Position numbers and translations under genes: made by a program | Shown here: positions 21,370 to 33,149 of the stretch, piece after piece | Position numbering within the stretch: position 1 is the first letter of the stretch | Layout: the number at the start of each line of letters is the position of its first letter | Assembly: GCA_022575985.1 (NCBI GenBank) | Contig: JAKSXM010000107.1 | Span: 2,542,001-2,606,000 of the forward strand | Direction: 5' to 3' | Length of the DNA stretch: 64,000 bases | From: Anagrus nilaparvatae | Taxonomy: Eukaryota > Arthropoda > Insecta > Hymenoptera > Mymaridae | Notes under the pieces: generated by a model | Told to the model about the DNA's origin: nothing | Database searches by the model: none | The model's input: only the letters and a program-made list of their open reading frames with translations

Positions 21370-23700
21370 CTGTAAATTTTAAATAAAGTTCAAATATCAT
21401 AAAATATGTTATAATTTACAGTTTTTTCTAGATATTTTGTTACTAATAAGCTTTTAGAACATTTTAGTAGTAAAAAGTTTTTGGGAAGGTTTCTAAAAGC
21501 TTTCTAAAACGTTTTTACAACCTTTTTCCTGAATTTTACCGATTTTCATTTGCAAACCGGCACACTACATCAAGTTGTTTATAAAAATTTTTTTTTAGAT
21601 AATAGTTTTATGACCTGAAGTATCATATTCGAGCCAGTATTTATCCCTCTATGGGCAGTTTGGGAAATAAGAAACACACTAATCTATATATTAATGTGCA
21701 AAGTAAACTGTCTCCTTGTTTAAAAAAATAAATTTTCAAAAATAAATTTTTTTTTCTTCTTGAATATGCCAGAAAGGACAAAAATATAACCATTATAATA
21801 CGTGCCCAAACTTTTTATTTTTCCCAAGTTTTTATATCACAAAATAAAAGAAGCAATTCACAACCGGCTTTTCTTTTCAGAGTCCTGGATTTAAGGTGCA
21901 AATTGGCGTAGTAATATAATCCAAATCGGACTAGTTTGCAGTCCATTTTGGCTGTTTTAAAAGGTTAAACCTTCCTTTATTATAAATTATGCAGTTACGG
22001 ATAAATTAAATAAATATTAGAAATTGTGTAAAATTTAATACGGAAGATAATAATATTTTGTTTATTTATTCTCCCTCATATGCACAGTTCGATTTAACTT
22101 TTGGATCTCAGAATCGATTACTACGGTAAATTTACAGGATTAGATTGAAAAATTTTCACGGTTTTAGATAAAAAGTCGGAAAAATTAGTTTTCTTTTAAA
22201 AATGGCCAAAAAACAGAAATGCCTACCAAAAATAAAAAAGTAAACCATAGGAGTTAAAAATTGGATAGAAGAGCTTTTTTTCGTTGTACTCATAGGAAAA
22301 AAACTTTAGAACCAGCATTCCCGTATTTACCATGTAGGCACAGTATCACGATAGCAAATACCTTGACAGGAATTTTTATAGTATACTTATTTATTAATTA
22401 TTAGCATTTTCTATTTAGCAGAGATAAAGAGGGCTCCACCCCATATAAATTTACTTTCAACAAATCATGTTTCTCCATATATAAAAAAAAAACAATAATT
22501 TTTTGTCTCCCGCATATGCATTTAGCGTTTTTTTATAACACTTCGGCTAAAAGTATTCAATTTAATTTTTGTAACGAATTTTGAATTAGTAGGTTATAAT
22601 AAATATAACCAACTTCAGTTATATTTCTAGTTTATAATAATTATAATAATCAGGGTTAAATCAAGAAAGCACTTCTGGAGGTGGCGAATTCCTAAAAAAT
22701 ACTTCTAAAAGCCGTAAAATTTCCTAAAAATTTCTAAAAAATATTACGCTTTGGAGAGGGTGATTGCCACATCGCTACTTCCCCCAACTGGATCCGCCAC
22801 TGATATTAATGCATTTTTTAATATAAAAAGAAATAAATAATTATTTATTTATTATTGGTAAAATAAAAATTATTTATACAATCAAAATTACTTAGTCACA
22901 AAAAAATAAATTATTTATTTATTTATTTAATATTTTCATACACGTCAAAATTAAAACGGGTAGATACTACCCTTTACATTTATAAATATTTACAAATTGA
23001 TTGGTTAAGTAATTATTATGTATACATTGATAGCTGTACTCTGAAATTAAAAATTTTAAACTATGAAAGTAAAAATTTTTATTTGATTAGATTTTTATAT
23101 TTTATACATTTGAGTACAATTTTCGTTATGTCCCATTGAACACAAGTAGCTGTCTCGAAAAATATAGGCTGTTGTCGCTCGCTAGACGTTCAACATACGC
23201 TGACGTATATAGCTTTCAAAAATTTAAAAAGATTTCGTCTTGCATAAAGCGAACCTTTCGCTGACGAGTTTCAAGCGCTAAAATTAAAAGCTATCACATC
23301 TGGCGCAGAGTAAGCGTTTTGATGACTTCGTTCACGTATTAAAGTTTTCAATTTCAGACAGCGTATTGCTGGCGTTTCGCTACTGATTATTGCTCCTTTT
23401 TTTCTCATACATTATATTATATGTAGCGATATAGCTATTATTTATTGCAATAATATTAATATTATATAATTATATTAATGTAAATTATTATATATATTAT
23501 TTTTTCTATATTGCAAGTTAAAATTTTTCAAAGTAAAATTGTTTTTTTTTAATATAGTTTTTGAGTTATTAATTTATAATTTTATTGTTTTTTTAACAAT
23601 TTTGTTTAATCAAAAATAATTTTTTTTATAATTTTGAATGAAAATAAGAAAAATAAGTATAAAAAAAATCGATCTTTTAATTTTTGTTTATAAATTTAAT
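21370..23700 (-). repeat. Right arm of the 7.9-kb imperfect palindrome
   Basis: It is the inverted counterpart of 15792-18402, ending at ...GTTTATAAATTTAAT (23700). It lacks the 228-bp foldback of the left arm, and TATATATAATAATTTAC on its inverse strand represents the intact site. The right flank (23701 onward) does not continue the Copia gag. Confidence 0.9.
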
Positions 23701-24170
23701 TTTAAGTTTAATCGCGCTATAACATATCAAAAAAGATTTCATCTCACGAAAAGTAAACATTTCGCAAGTGGTAATCGCTCGCGAAAAAATCGTATTCTAA
23801 ACAACGTTATGTCAGCGTTTCATCAGCGATTCTCGATCAAAATTTTGATTTTTTATAATCTGCTTTATCGGTAATTGAATTTCAAATAATTTTTTCAATT
23901 GATTTTATTCTATTTAGTATATTCTATTTATTAACTATCTAGAACATACAACGTTGGCTTCCGAAAGATCTTAATTGTTTTTTTTTACAAAATAATTATT
24001 AATATCGTGGAGAAAATATTTCAATTAAGCGCTCAATAATTTAAAATAACATATATTTGATGTTGATTGAATTTTAAAATGAATGAAATGATTATTGTTC
24101 ATATACTGAAATTTTTAACTTCTTTCATATTGAAAGATAATTATATATATATTTTTATTTAGTATTATTT
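23701..24170. other. Unassigned DNA right of the palindrome
   Basis: Slightly GC-richer at 23708-23850 (TCGCTCGCGAAAAAATCG, GTCAGCGTTTCATCAGCG). The frame at 23638-23874 overlaps the palindrome end and shows no motif. Confidence 0.4.
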
Positions 24171-24179
24171 CTATTTTAT

Positions 24180-24318
24180 GTTATAGTTATAACTTAATCC
24201 AATCCCTACACAGACAATTTTATTGTCTCTTGGGATACAAATTGTGAATCTATAATTTTAATTATTATGTATATAAAGTTTGTATTTTTTGGTTAATAAA
24301 GATTAAAGATTAAAGAAT
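24180..24318 (+). mobile_element. Probable LINE 3' end with AAAGATT tail
   Basis: CCAATCCCTACACAGACAATTTT leads to TTGGTTAATAAAGATTAAAG, ending in repeats of the 7-mer AAAGATT. Short tandem tails after AATAAA are typical of 5'-truncated non-LTR retrotransposons. No coding part remains, so the clade cannot be told. Confidence 0.4.
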
Positions 24319-24769
24319 TCTTCTACCTAAGGACGTGCCTAATTTCATTAAAATGAATCTAAAATTTTAAAGACTGTAACAGCTATTTTTCAAACAAATG
24401 ACAAAAATATAATTTTTTTTGCCCTAGATATGTAAAAAAAGTTAATGCCCAGTAAAGGTAGATTTGTAAATGTAATTTTCTTTTCATTAATTTATTATGA
24501 AAAATGGGCTACCAGAGCAGTTAATCATAGCTAGAAAAAAAATATTTAAAAACACTTTTTTGAAAATTAAAAAATTTTAAATTAATAATTATATTTTATT
24601 ATAAAAAACAAAAAATAATGAAATTTTTTTATAATTTTTAAATAAATAAATTTTTTTAGTTTATAAAAATCAAATGCTATAAAAAATAATCACAAAAAAA
24701 ACTTATATAATATCAATAAAAAGAATCGTGGTATACCCATATTTTAAAAATATTTTGTAAATTCTACTT

Positions 24770-24842
24770 TAGCGTGATGTTATGTTTTGAAACTGAGAAC
24801 CCGAAGGTCCCGAGTTCAAATCCAGGCCGAGTCAGGTTAAAA
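24770..24842 (+). pseudogene. tRNA-like B-box sequence before an A-rich run
   Basis: GGTCCCGAGTTCAAATCCAGG contains a good Pol III B-box (GTTCAAATCC) and is followed by an A run. The upstream half (TAGCGTGATGTTATG) is only a weak A-box. Most likely a decayed tRNA or tRNA-derived SINE. Confidence 0.4.
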
Positions 24843-24849
24843 TAAAAAA

Positions 24850-25869
24850 AAAAAAAATATGTTTATTTAAAATTAAAAAAAAAAAAATATACATATTAAA
24901 ATTATTCCAATTCTAAATATAAAAAAAATATAAATATGCGGATTTATAAAAAATATAATAAGTTTAATTATTTTGTATTTTTATGTAGTATATAAAAATA
25001 ATTTTAATATTATTATGAATAATATTATAATAATAAAGGTAAAATTAACTTTTTTTTCATATAAATAAAAAAAAGTAAATATAAGTTTTTCAGTTTTATT
25101 TACGAATTTTTAGGAGCAGAAAATAAATTAAATAAACTTCTCGTCGATAAGGAAGCTATCTCGCGTAGGTCTGACGTTTAGGTAGGCAAAAAAATCTAAC
25201 CGCAGGTATAACTACAGATTTGAGCTAACCGCACGTTTAACAGCGCTCCGTCTGGAGTCAGCCTAAAGACATGAAATATCGGCGGAAAGCCAGCATTTGA
25301 TTCCCGCTATTCGAGTGTGTATCGCTGGTAAAACGACAGCTTTAATGCAGCGTTTGTGTTCATTACGTAATTTAGTTAATTTTAGAAGTTAAATTTTAAA
25401 TACAATTCTAAGTAACCAAAAAAGAAAAAAAATAACATTCTCCTCTACGTAAATTAAATTTATCATTATAACAATTATAATTTTTTTCTGCAGTTTCTTA
25501 ATTAGATTATATTATTGTTGATTTGGTAATTTCTAATCTGCTCTGTCTCTGATTTTTCAAAGGAATCATACAACAAGCAATTTATTATTAGATGGCTTTG
25601 TGTTTCTGTCAATCCAGAGCAAAATTTTGCTTTGTTTACTTCTCTAGATATACATTTTGTACAAACTTTAAAAAAATTTTTTTTTCTGCACTTATACTTT
25701 AGTAGATCAAAATTTTGATCTGGAAAACACCTCGATTTTTTAATGGCCTTTAGTTCTAGTTTACTTCAGATAAAAAATTTAAATAAGTTTACTTAGGTAG
25801 GTATAAATTAAGTCAAATTCATCCATTTGAGCTAAGAAAAAGGTTGGATATGAATCAAAATTATTTTTA
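24850..25869. other. AT-rich DNA with one GC-richer island
   Basis: 25140-25380 is distinctly less AT-rich (TCTCGCGTAGGTCTGACG, AACAGCGCTCCGTCTGGAG) and probably derives from a decayed element, but I see no frame, termini or repeat partner. The rest is featureless. Confidence 0.4.
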
Positions 25870-26060
25870 AATAAATAAAAATCATATTCCACAAAAAAAT
25901 ATGCATCAATTTTAATAATTTAGAGTAGAACTTTTTGTAGACACAATTTTAATGATTGATTAATTTTTTTAAACTCTCTAAAAATGAATATTAAAATATT
26001 TACTTTTTAATTATACTATCCAGTTTTCTACGCTATAATTACAGTCTATTTATGTTGAAA
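25870..26060 (+). repeat. Diverged tandem duplication, unit 1 (empty-site copy)
   Basis: ATATGCATCAATTTT, GAACTTTTTGTAGAC, TTTTTTTAAACTCTCTA and CTATAATTACAG recur in order at 26455-26588 plus 27552-27600. Unit 1 lacks the foldback found in unit 2. 26280-26400 between the units ends with AATATCAAATATCAAA after AATAAA, possibly another LINE tail. Confidence 0.6.
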
Positions 26061-26454
26061 CTTTGCATCATTCTGTATGGATCTTTTTCAAAATAACTTA
26101 CTTTTTAATTTCCGAGTAAGAGGTTAAATGAGTATAAATTTGTTTATCTTTAAGTGCAAAAAAGATTTAATTTAAAATTCAATATTTTAAAAATTTATTA
26201 TTTTTAAAATTTTAATCAAAATTTAAAATTTAGACTACTATAAAATTCTACCAGTTTTTGTCATTTTATATTCTTTTTTTTTTGATTTTCTATCATTATT
26301 AAGTACTTTTTATGATATAAAATATATATGTCTTTCTCTCTTTGTATATATTTACAATAAATGAAATATTAAATATCAAATATCAAAATAATATAAATTT
26401 ATATTACACAGACACGAATAGAAATTATTTTCAAATAAAAAAAAAGAAAAATGC

Positions 26455-27600
26455 GCTAGAAAAATATGCATCAATTTTTAAATAATTTAAATTAGAACTT
26501 TTTGTAGACCCAATTTTAAAGATTGATTAATTTTTTTAAACTCTCTATATGAATATGAGAAAATTTAATTTTTAATTATATTCTATATGAGCAATTATTT
26601 TAAAATTGATACTTAATTCGAGCCTGGATTCGTAAATTTTTTTTTTGAGGGCACATCGATATGACCCATGTTTTCAGATAGTTTGAACCTTCAGAAAACC
26701 GAAAAAAATCGTGAACAAGAAATCGGCGATAGGTGCCAAAAAGATTTTTTCACTTTTATGTCAAAAAACGTGTTTTTCGTATCTGAGCTACCCTAAATTT
26801 TTAAAATAACTTTTTAGGTAAAAAAACTTTTGTAAAATAGATAAGAAAATCTGATTGCCAGGGAAAACCCACTCCAGAAGAAAAAAAAACTTTTCTTTTT
26901 CCGATGAAATTTAGCCAAGTTATCGTACAAGATTTTGCCCAAATTCGTCTTAAAAAAGATTGAAATTTTATTGAAAAAAGCCTGTTTCTGAACCTTAAAC
27001 ATACATTATTCGCTTGATTTTCATCGTAAAATAATAATTTTTTTTTTAAAATCGATTAATTTTTTCCTGGCAATTCATTTCTCTAAGAAAAAAATTATTT
27101 TTATTGACAAAATTTTAATTTTTAGATCAAAAACTGTGTTAAGTAAATCTTGCTACTTACAGTTTTCAAAGGCTTTTGACCTAAAAATTGAAATTTTGTC
27201 AATAAAAATAATTTTTTTCTTAGAGAAATGAATTGCCAGGAAAAAATTAATCGATTTTAAAAAAAAAATTATTATTTTACGATGAAAATCAAGCGAATAA
27301 TGCATGTTTAAGGTTCAGAGACAGGCTTTTTTCAATAATATTAGGTAGCTCAGATACGAAAAACACGTTTTTTGACATAAAAGTGAAAAAATCTTTTTGG
27401 CACCTATCGCCGATTTCTTGTTCACGATTTTTTTCGGTTTTCTGAAGGTCCAAACTATCTGAAAACACGGGTCATATCGATGTGCCCTCAAAAAAAAAAT
27501 TTAAGATTTCAGGCTCGAGTTAAGTATCAATTTTAAAATAATTGCTCATATCCACTTTTCGGTGCTATAATTACAGGCTATTTATGTTGAAATTTAATTT
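26455..27600 (+). repeat. Diverged tandem duplication, unit 2, split by a foldback
   Basis: The unit matches 25870-26060 on both sides of the insertion 26589-27547: the left part ends ...TTAATTATATTCT-ATAT and the right part resumes ATAT-CCACTTTTCGGTGCTATAA, against TTATACTATCCAGTTTTCTACGCTATAA in unit 1. Confidence 0.6.
26589..27547. mobile_element. Foldback element 4 of the ATAT/GAG family (0.96 kb)
   Basis: It shares GAGCAATTATTTTAAAATTG ends and nearly all of its sequence with 8729-9867. ATAT lies on both sides (26585-26588 and 27548-27551). The right arm has lost ~190 bases: after CTTTTTTCAATAATATT it jumps straight to AGGTAGCTCAGATACG. The frame at 26814-27002 is a product of the arm and not a gene. 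Confidence 0.85.
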
Positions 27601-28680
27601 AAAAGTTATTTAATAATTTTTCTTTTCATTAAAAATTATTAAATAAAAAATTAGACCATTTTAAGTTCCGTTTGGTTAAAATATGTGAAATTACATTAGA
27701 AAACTGATGATTAAAAAACTGTCCTAAAAAACCAAGCACTCTACTGCTGCGTTAAACCTAGAATTCAGGTTTCTTTTGGATTCTTTATACCTTTACCAAA
27801 CCAAATACTAAACATATTATTCAAAATTTTATAAAATATAAAATAGGCTGCGTCTATTTACCCAGAAATTCTGGATAGATAACCTTGAAATTTCAGAAAC
27901 TTTTTTTCAAAGATTTCACACATAATAATTAAATTTTTTTAAAAATTACATTTAAATCTTATAAAGTACTAAAAAAAATAGTTAATTTTTCAAAAAAAAT
28001 TTTAATATTCAGTGCAGAGTGCAGAAAAGCAAACAAAACAAACCTCAAGTTGAGGTTCAAAATATTTTTTTTTTTGTAAATGTGTGAGTGCATTTTACGT
28101 AAAAAATTTCTGGGTAAATAGACTTTGCGTATAAAATACTTTTTAAAAATTAAAAAATTTTTCTAAATATGAAAGTTTTTCATAAAAATCAATAATAAAG
28201 TGTTAATTTAAAATTTAGTATATTTTTGGCTACGATTTTTCTTAAATAGTTTACAATATCTCAAAAAAATAGGTTAATTTGTTTTAAATTATTATTTAAG
28301 CCAGAAAACCAACTTCAATTTTATTTATATATTTTTTTGTTGAATTAAAATTTTGAGTAATTTTAGTCCAAGTCAATTTTTTGCATAGAAATTGAAAAGA
28401 ATTTAATTATTTAACAACAGCGAATGTTTTTTTTTCAGATTTATGTGGACTTTGGTAGTAAAAAGTTAAAACATATAAATAATAATTATATGATGACACT
28501 TTTTTTGGTTATTTTTAGCATTATTTATTGCAAATTGTAAATATGCATCTTTCCACTACAGAAACTACATGAACCTAGAGAAAATCATTTATGCTTTTGA
28601 TAAATAATTTTAAAAACGGTGAAAACTTCAGCTACATATTTTGTGTGTGTTATTATTATGATATTCTTTTACAATAGCTT
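27601..28680. other. AT-rich stretch with nothing recognised
   Basis: No repeat, inverted structure or coding frame that I can support. Confidence 0.5.
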
Positions 28681-28685
28681 ATCTT

Positions 28686-28691
28686 TTTATT
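28686..28691 (-). promoter_or_regulatory. Possible poly(A) signal of the 28759-29169 frame
   Basis: AATAAA on the minus strand, 67 bases after the stop codon. In such AT-rich DNA the hexamer is frequent, so the support is weak. Confidence 0.3.
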
Positions 28692-28758
28692 TAAACGACG
28701 AATATTTGTTATTAATTGGATAGTTCACTTTTGATGTATACCCATACCATACATGACT

Positions 28759-29169
28759 TTAATCAAAATTGAGAAATTGTTGACATAGATTACACCTTCG
28801 TTTACTAGCTAATATTGTTTTTCTTTCTTTTAGCCTTTTCTCTTTTTTTGCTTGCAATTTTTTCTTGACCTTCATTCCATGTCTTTTATAAATTTTTAAC
28901 TGCTCTTTTGCCCATTTTTCTGTTGCATATTTCATGTGATATAACAGATTTATTTTTTCTATGGCTTGTTTCCTTGGGTCCATACTTCTTTTCAATAACT
29001 TATTAATTTTTTTGATTATATTTGCCACTACTGTTTCTTTTAATTTCACACCTGCTTCTAAATTTCTATGTAGCTTTTCATCTTGCACTTTATCCATATG
29101 AATTTTTAATTTTGTTAAATAATACCATTTTAAGTCCCATCTATGGATAGTTGGTTCTCTGCGAGACAT
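28759..29169 (-). CDS. Hypothetical basic protein, 136 aa
   Basis: I do not recognise this protein. The frame is long for such AT-rich DNA and starts in an A-rich context (AAAAAAATGTCT) that suits insect translation starts. The N-terminal 30 residues contain HRWDLKWYYLTKLK. The middle (about 40-100) is lysine/leucine-rich with heptad-like spacing and may form helices or a coiled coil. Residues ~100-125 are almost pure basic charge (KVKKKLQAKKEKRLKERK), like a nuclear or nucleolar targeting stretch. The end is RRCNLCQQFLNFD, with a CxxC pair at C126/C129. No signal peptide or membrane segment. A minus-strand AATAAA lies 67 bases downstream. It could be a single-exon gene, a terminal exon, or a retrocopy of an exon. 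That it is translated at all is inference. Confidence 0.4.
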   Translation of the reverse strand: MSRREPTIHRWDLKWYYLTKLKIHMDKVQDEKLHRNLEAGVKLKETVVANIIKKINKLLKRSMDPRKQAIEKINLLYHMKYATEKWAKEQLKIYKRHGMKVKKKLQAKKEKRLKERKTILASKRRCNLCQQFLNFD

Positions 29170-31813
29170 TTTTTTAACTATTCACTACAATTTTTCAATT
29201 TTAACCAAATATTTCTTATTTTACAGCAGGACACTATTTTAATATTTTTGTATCCAAAAATAAACACAAAATGATTATAAAGTCAACGAAAAGAAATGGA
29301 CTTCAAGCATATGAAATAATTTCAAAAAAACATTTTTTTTTCTTACTTATGGTGAGCCTCTTTAATTCATGAAATAAAGTCAGAAAAAAAACCTTGACCT
29401 ACAGGTTTTTCCAATACGTACAATACATGTAATATTTTTTACGCAAAGTAAAAATAAAATATGCGCGATTACAAATAAATTGTAAAGAAAGTCTTATACA
29501 GACAGATCCTCAAGGACAACTGATGCTAGAAATGTGTATACATTTTGATATAGAAACTCATCAGGGGCGCATGTCCTTACTGTATCCATGGATACACTAA
29601 TCTATGACCGTATCACATATTATGATCAAATTAATTTTTTTTCTACATAAGTAATGTACGCATGTAATGTTTTAGATTTTTAAAATTCAATTAAACAGTA
29701 TTTAAAAAAAAATTAAATTTGATACTTTTCTGAATTAAAGAAGTATACCTATTTTTCAAAAAGTAAATTATACTATAGTAATTTAAACAAATTATAATAT
29801 TGTTACATTAGGCAAGATTTTTTTAAATTTATTTTGAATTATTTATTCGATCTATTGAGCTAACAATTTTTGGAAATTTTGCCTCTGGCTAAATAGTTGA
29901 CTGTTTCAAATAAAAAAAACATAAACTAGGGTGTGATATAGGAGATTAAAAAATTAATAAAATGTTCAAAATTTTTAACAGTAAATTTAATTACTTTATT
30001 CATTTAAATACATGAGATTTACAATTACTTGATTAATTTTTTTGTTTATTTAACTATAAATATACATAGTTATTCTCTAATTATTGGTTACAATACATAA
30101 ATTATACATTATTGCATTTTTACATGATAAATTAAACAAACTTAATACATTTTTTGTGAGTATTAAAAAAAAATGTTGTTTTCAATTTCTGAAAAATTTG
30201 GTGCAGTTGCTATAAAAATATAATATTTCTAAAATTTTAGCTGTTTTATACTTTCTAAATTGAACCACTCTATGCAATAAGGAGATTCTTTTTTTTTAAA
30301 CCTTATATTTTGAAGGTGTTATGGTAAGTTAAAGTTTAGTTTTTAATCAGAATTCGATGCGACAAAAAAAAAGGTTTTTTAACGATAATATTAAAACGGC
30401 TTATGAAAAAATAAAAATTTTTATGTTAAATTACGCAAAATTTAATTCTTTATCCAATGATACCCATAAAGCTCTTTTTTTTTTAATTTTTTATTTTCAC
30501 TAAATTCTACCTTTCGGCCGCGCGTATCTCCTTATTGCATAGAGCAGTTCAATAATTGACAAATACACATGGTATTTTACGGAGTAAATTTTTAGCCCCA
30601 TAAATATGTACTTAGTACACTTGAAAGTTTTATAATCAGCTAAGGGTTTATTTTTTTGGTAACTTACTGAAAAAACGGAAAAATATTAAAAGAGCATTTA
30701 CAAATGAATCCGGCAAGAAAGGAAAATTCATTGTCATATTTCTGAAAAGTATTATAGTTAAATTTAATTTCAGAGCTTAAATTACTTATTGATTTCGTGT
30801 AAATCTTCGCATAAATAAAAATTTATTAATTTTTACACTTATAGGATTGAAATTTTAATTTTTCATGGATGAAACAAAGAATTTTTAAAAATTAGTTGTG
30901 GTTAGGAATTGCATCAAAATTACTGTAGTCGTGATAATTTTCTAGTAAGCTAGTATGAATTTCTTTCTGTTTTTTCGTTAGCATTGTTTTTAAAAAATTT
31001 AATTAAAAAACTGTAGTTATCAGCATTTGTTATAAATAAAAAATATTTGTATTTCGGAGAAAATGCACGAAATTAAATTTTTTCCATATTTCAGAAATCA
31101 AAATTCCTTATTGATTTTTTTAATTAATTACTCCATAATCTTTATAAAAAAAAAAATTTTTTTAGTAGAAAGGATTAAAGGAAGCTGCATTTTTATTACT
31201 ATTTGAAACAATTGAAAACGCATTACTCACTTTATATTGCTATTTATCTGAAATATTATCCAATAATGCACCATCCAGTGATTTTTTAATAAACTTTAAA
31301 CATAAATGGTTTTAACGGATCAAGAGTCACTAAATTTTGTTTTTGGAGAAAACGCAAAAGAATCCTGTTACATCTACAATATATATTTTACCACTTACAT
31401 CGAGAAATTTACATTAAATATATACATTGATAAATACATATTTTTTTTAATTATTTTAAATATTTTTTTTATGTTTGGGTGAATGTAGATGGACTTTTTA
31501 TTTTTTTAATTTAAAACTAATAAAACAGAATTTTGTCCAAAAACATAACTTCTTAGTTTTAATAAAATTCACAAAATCAATATTAAAATAAACAGAAATT
31601 TAAAAAGCCTTCTGAGCTTTAATACAAGTAAAAAAAATTTTTCATGCAAAATCGTCTGCTAAATTAAAATTTTTCTATTTATGTATTTACAAGAAAAAGA
31701 AATTGAATTCTAAATTAGTTCCGAAAATCATATGAAAAGTCCATCTATTGCAAAACACTGTTTTGAATAAGAGCGAACTACTAAACACATTTATATATAT
31801 ACACACATAACAG
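29170..31813. other. Quiet AT-rich interval between the two small frames
   Basis: No element ends, palindromes or coding frames seen. 29495-29620 is a little less AT-rich (CATCAGGGGCGCATGTCC, GTATCCATGGATAC) but shows no structure I can name. Confidence 0.5.
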
Positions 31814-32191
31814 CTAATATTCCTCTGCATCCTCTGTTTTTTCTTTTTTTTCTATAATTTTTATTTTCAATTCTTTATTTATAATGCCATCCATAATCAG
31901 CAATTTAAAATCATACTTTTTTAAGTAATAAAAAAAATTTTCATTTTCAATAAAATTATTTTTCACAATTTCTATGGACCCATGCATGCATTCAAAAAGA
32001 CAATCTACTTGAAACGCAAAAGTTTCAATATAATCCGCGTAAAAAATTCTTTCAATTTCCATATTTTTTAATTTTATTTCAAATTCTTTTTTCACATTTC
32101 CCCTCTTGTAAGTTAATTTATAATAATTAGGTGTGCTTCGAATACTATAATTTTCTATACGAGGATAGTAAATTTTTATTTCACTATTCAT
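31814..32191 (-). CDS. Hypothetical acidic-tailed protein, 125 aa
   Basis: I do not recognise this protein. It has the balanced composition of a folded globular protein despite the AT-rich DNA: IKYYPRIENYSI-like start, a TYKRGNVKKEFEIKLK segment of alternating charge (probable beta strands), a cysteine- and aromatic-rich middle (FAFQVDCLFECMHG, about residues 59-72) and a charged tail ending EKKEKTEDAEEY. The ATG context is ATAAAAATGAAT, acceptable for insects. No signal peptide or transmembrane segment is evident. No conserved catalytic motif is visible. It lies in the quietest part of the window, on the same strand as 28759-29169 but 2.6 kb away, so there is no sign that they belong together. 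Splicing to further exons cannot be excluded. Confidence 0.4.
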   Translation of the reverse strand: MNSEIKIYYPRIENYSIRSTPNYYKLTYKRGNVKKEFEIKLKNMEIERIFYADYIETFAFQVDCLFECMHGSIEIVKNNFIENENFFYYLKKYDFKLLIMDGIINKELKIKIIEKKEKTEDAEEY

Positions 32192-33149
32192 TTTTATAAT
32201 TTTTGCACCAATATTTTTTTTGAATTATCGTTTTTTTTTTAAATTCATGAACCAAAAAAGGAGCTGCTTCAAGCCTGTCCTGCAACAAAATAATTATTTA
32301 CGTTTTAAATTATAGTAAAATTCATGCGGCATGAAAGAGCCGTCAGTAATCGTTAAAAAATTTTTGTGTTTATGTAAAAATGATATTTAAATACAATTAT
32401 TTGTCAATTTTTTAAATATTTTAATTATTTGCTGAATGCTTTACCTTATAGGTTTTCTTTTTTTTACTGCGTTTCCAAAATCCACGTGTAAATAAGGCCT
32501 TCGTACAAGCTTTTTTAAAGATATAGAAACGACTAAAAATATTATGTATATGGGTATCCTCTAGTATAAATACTTATACAATGTCATCTTATTGGATGAT
32601 GATTGGACGCATGCGGTTCTGCTCCAGCCTTGATAGATAAATTGCTGGAAAAAACTAAAAAGAGATAGAAATAATTTTAATTATTTTATTTAATATCTAT
32701 CCATTATATAAAGATCGATGGAGATCTGAAGTTGCTTCTATTCAACTTTTTATTCGCCTTCTGATTGGCCGAATAAAAATCGATTATTCGATTATTTTTA
32801 AATTAATTATAAAAATTGCGGTTCATTATAATTAACTTATAACAATTGTATAAAATAAAAATATACTAATAAGCAAATATACATTTATCAGAATTTAAAT
32901 TAATTCTAAAAATTTAAAGATTAATAATGATTGTTAAAAAATTTCGTTTATATGAAAAATTTAAATAAATAAAGTTAATGGTTATGTTATTTAGTTTATT
33001 TATAAATTAAAATACACAAAAAATGTAACTGATGCGCCAAAAAGAGGTTAAAAGCAAAACTTGTATTATTTATAAAAATAATAAGGACCTTATCTTAGGC
33101 TTATAGGTAATAGGCGAAGGAAAAAAAATAAAATTAGGTAAGATTTAAA
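32192..33149. other. AT-rich stretch upstream of the small frame
   Basis: No coding frame or repeat identified. 32565-32640 has a TATAAATA, a TTATTGGATGATGATTGG pair of CCAAT-like motifs and a GCATGCGG sequence. These might be a promoter, but no gene follows on either strand nearby. Confidence 0.35.

Noticed and set aside
15792..23700. Pure assembly artefact as explanation of the palindrome
   Set aside because: Arms differ by many substitutions, small indels and a 228-bp insertion; not excluded without long reads, but not the simplest reading.
29495..29580. CTGATG and GAAAC words suggesting a hammerhead
   Set aside because: The words lie on opposite strands or lack the G8-A9 core, so no hammerhead fold can be drawn.
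32565..32640. TATA and CCAAT motifs as a promoter
   Set aside because: No coding frame follows at a sensible distance on either strand.
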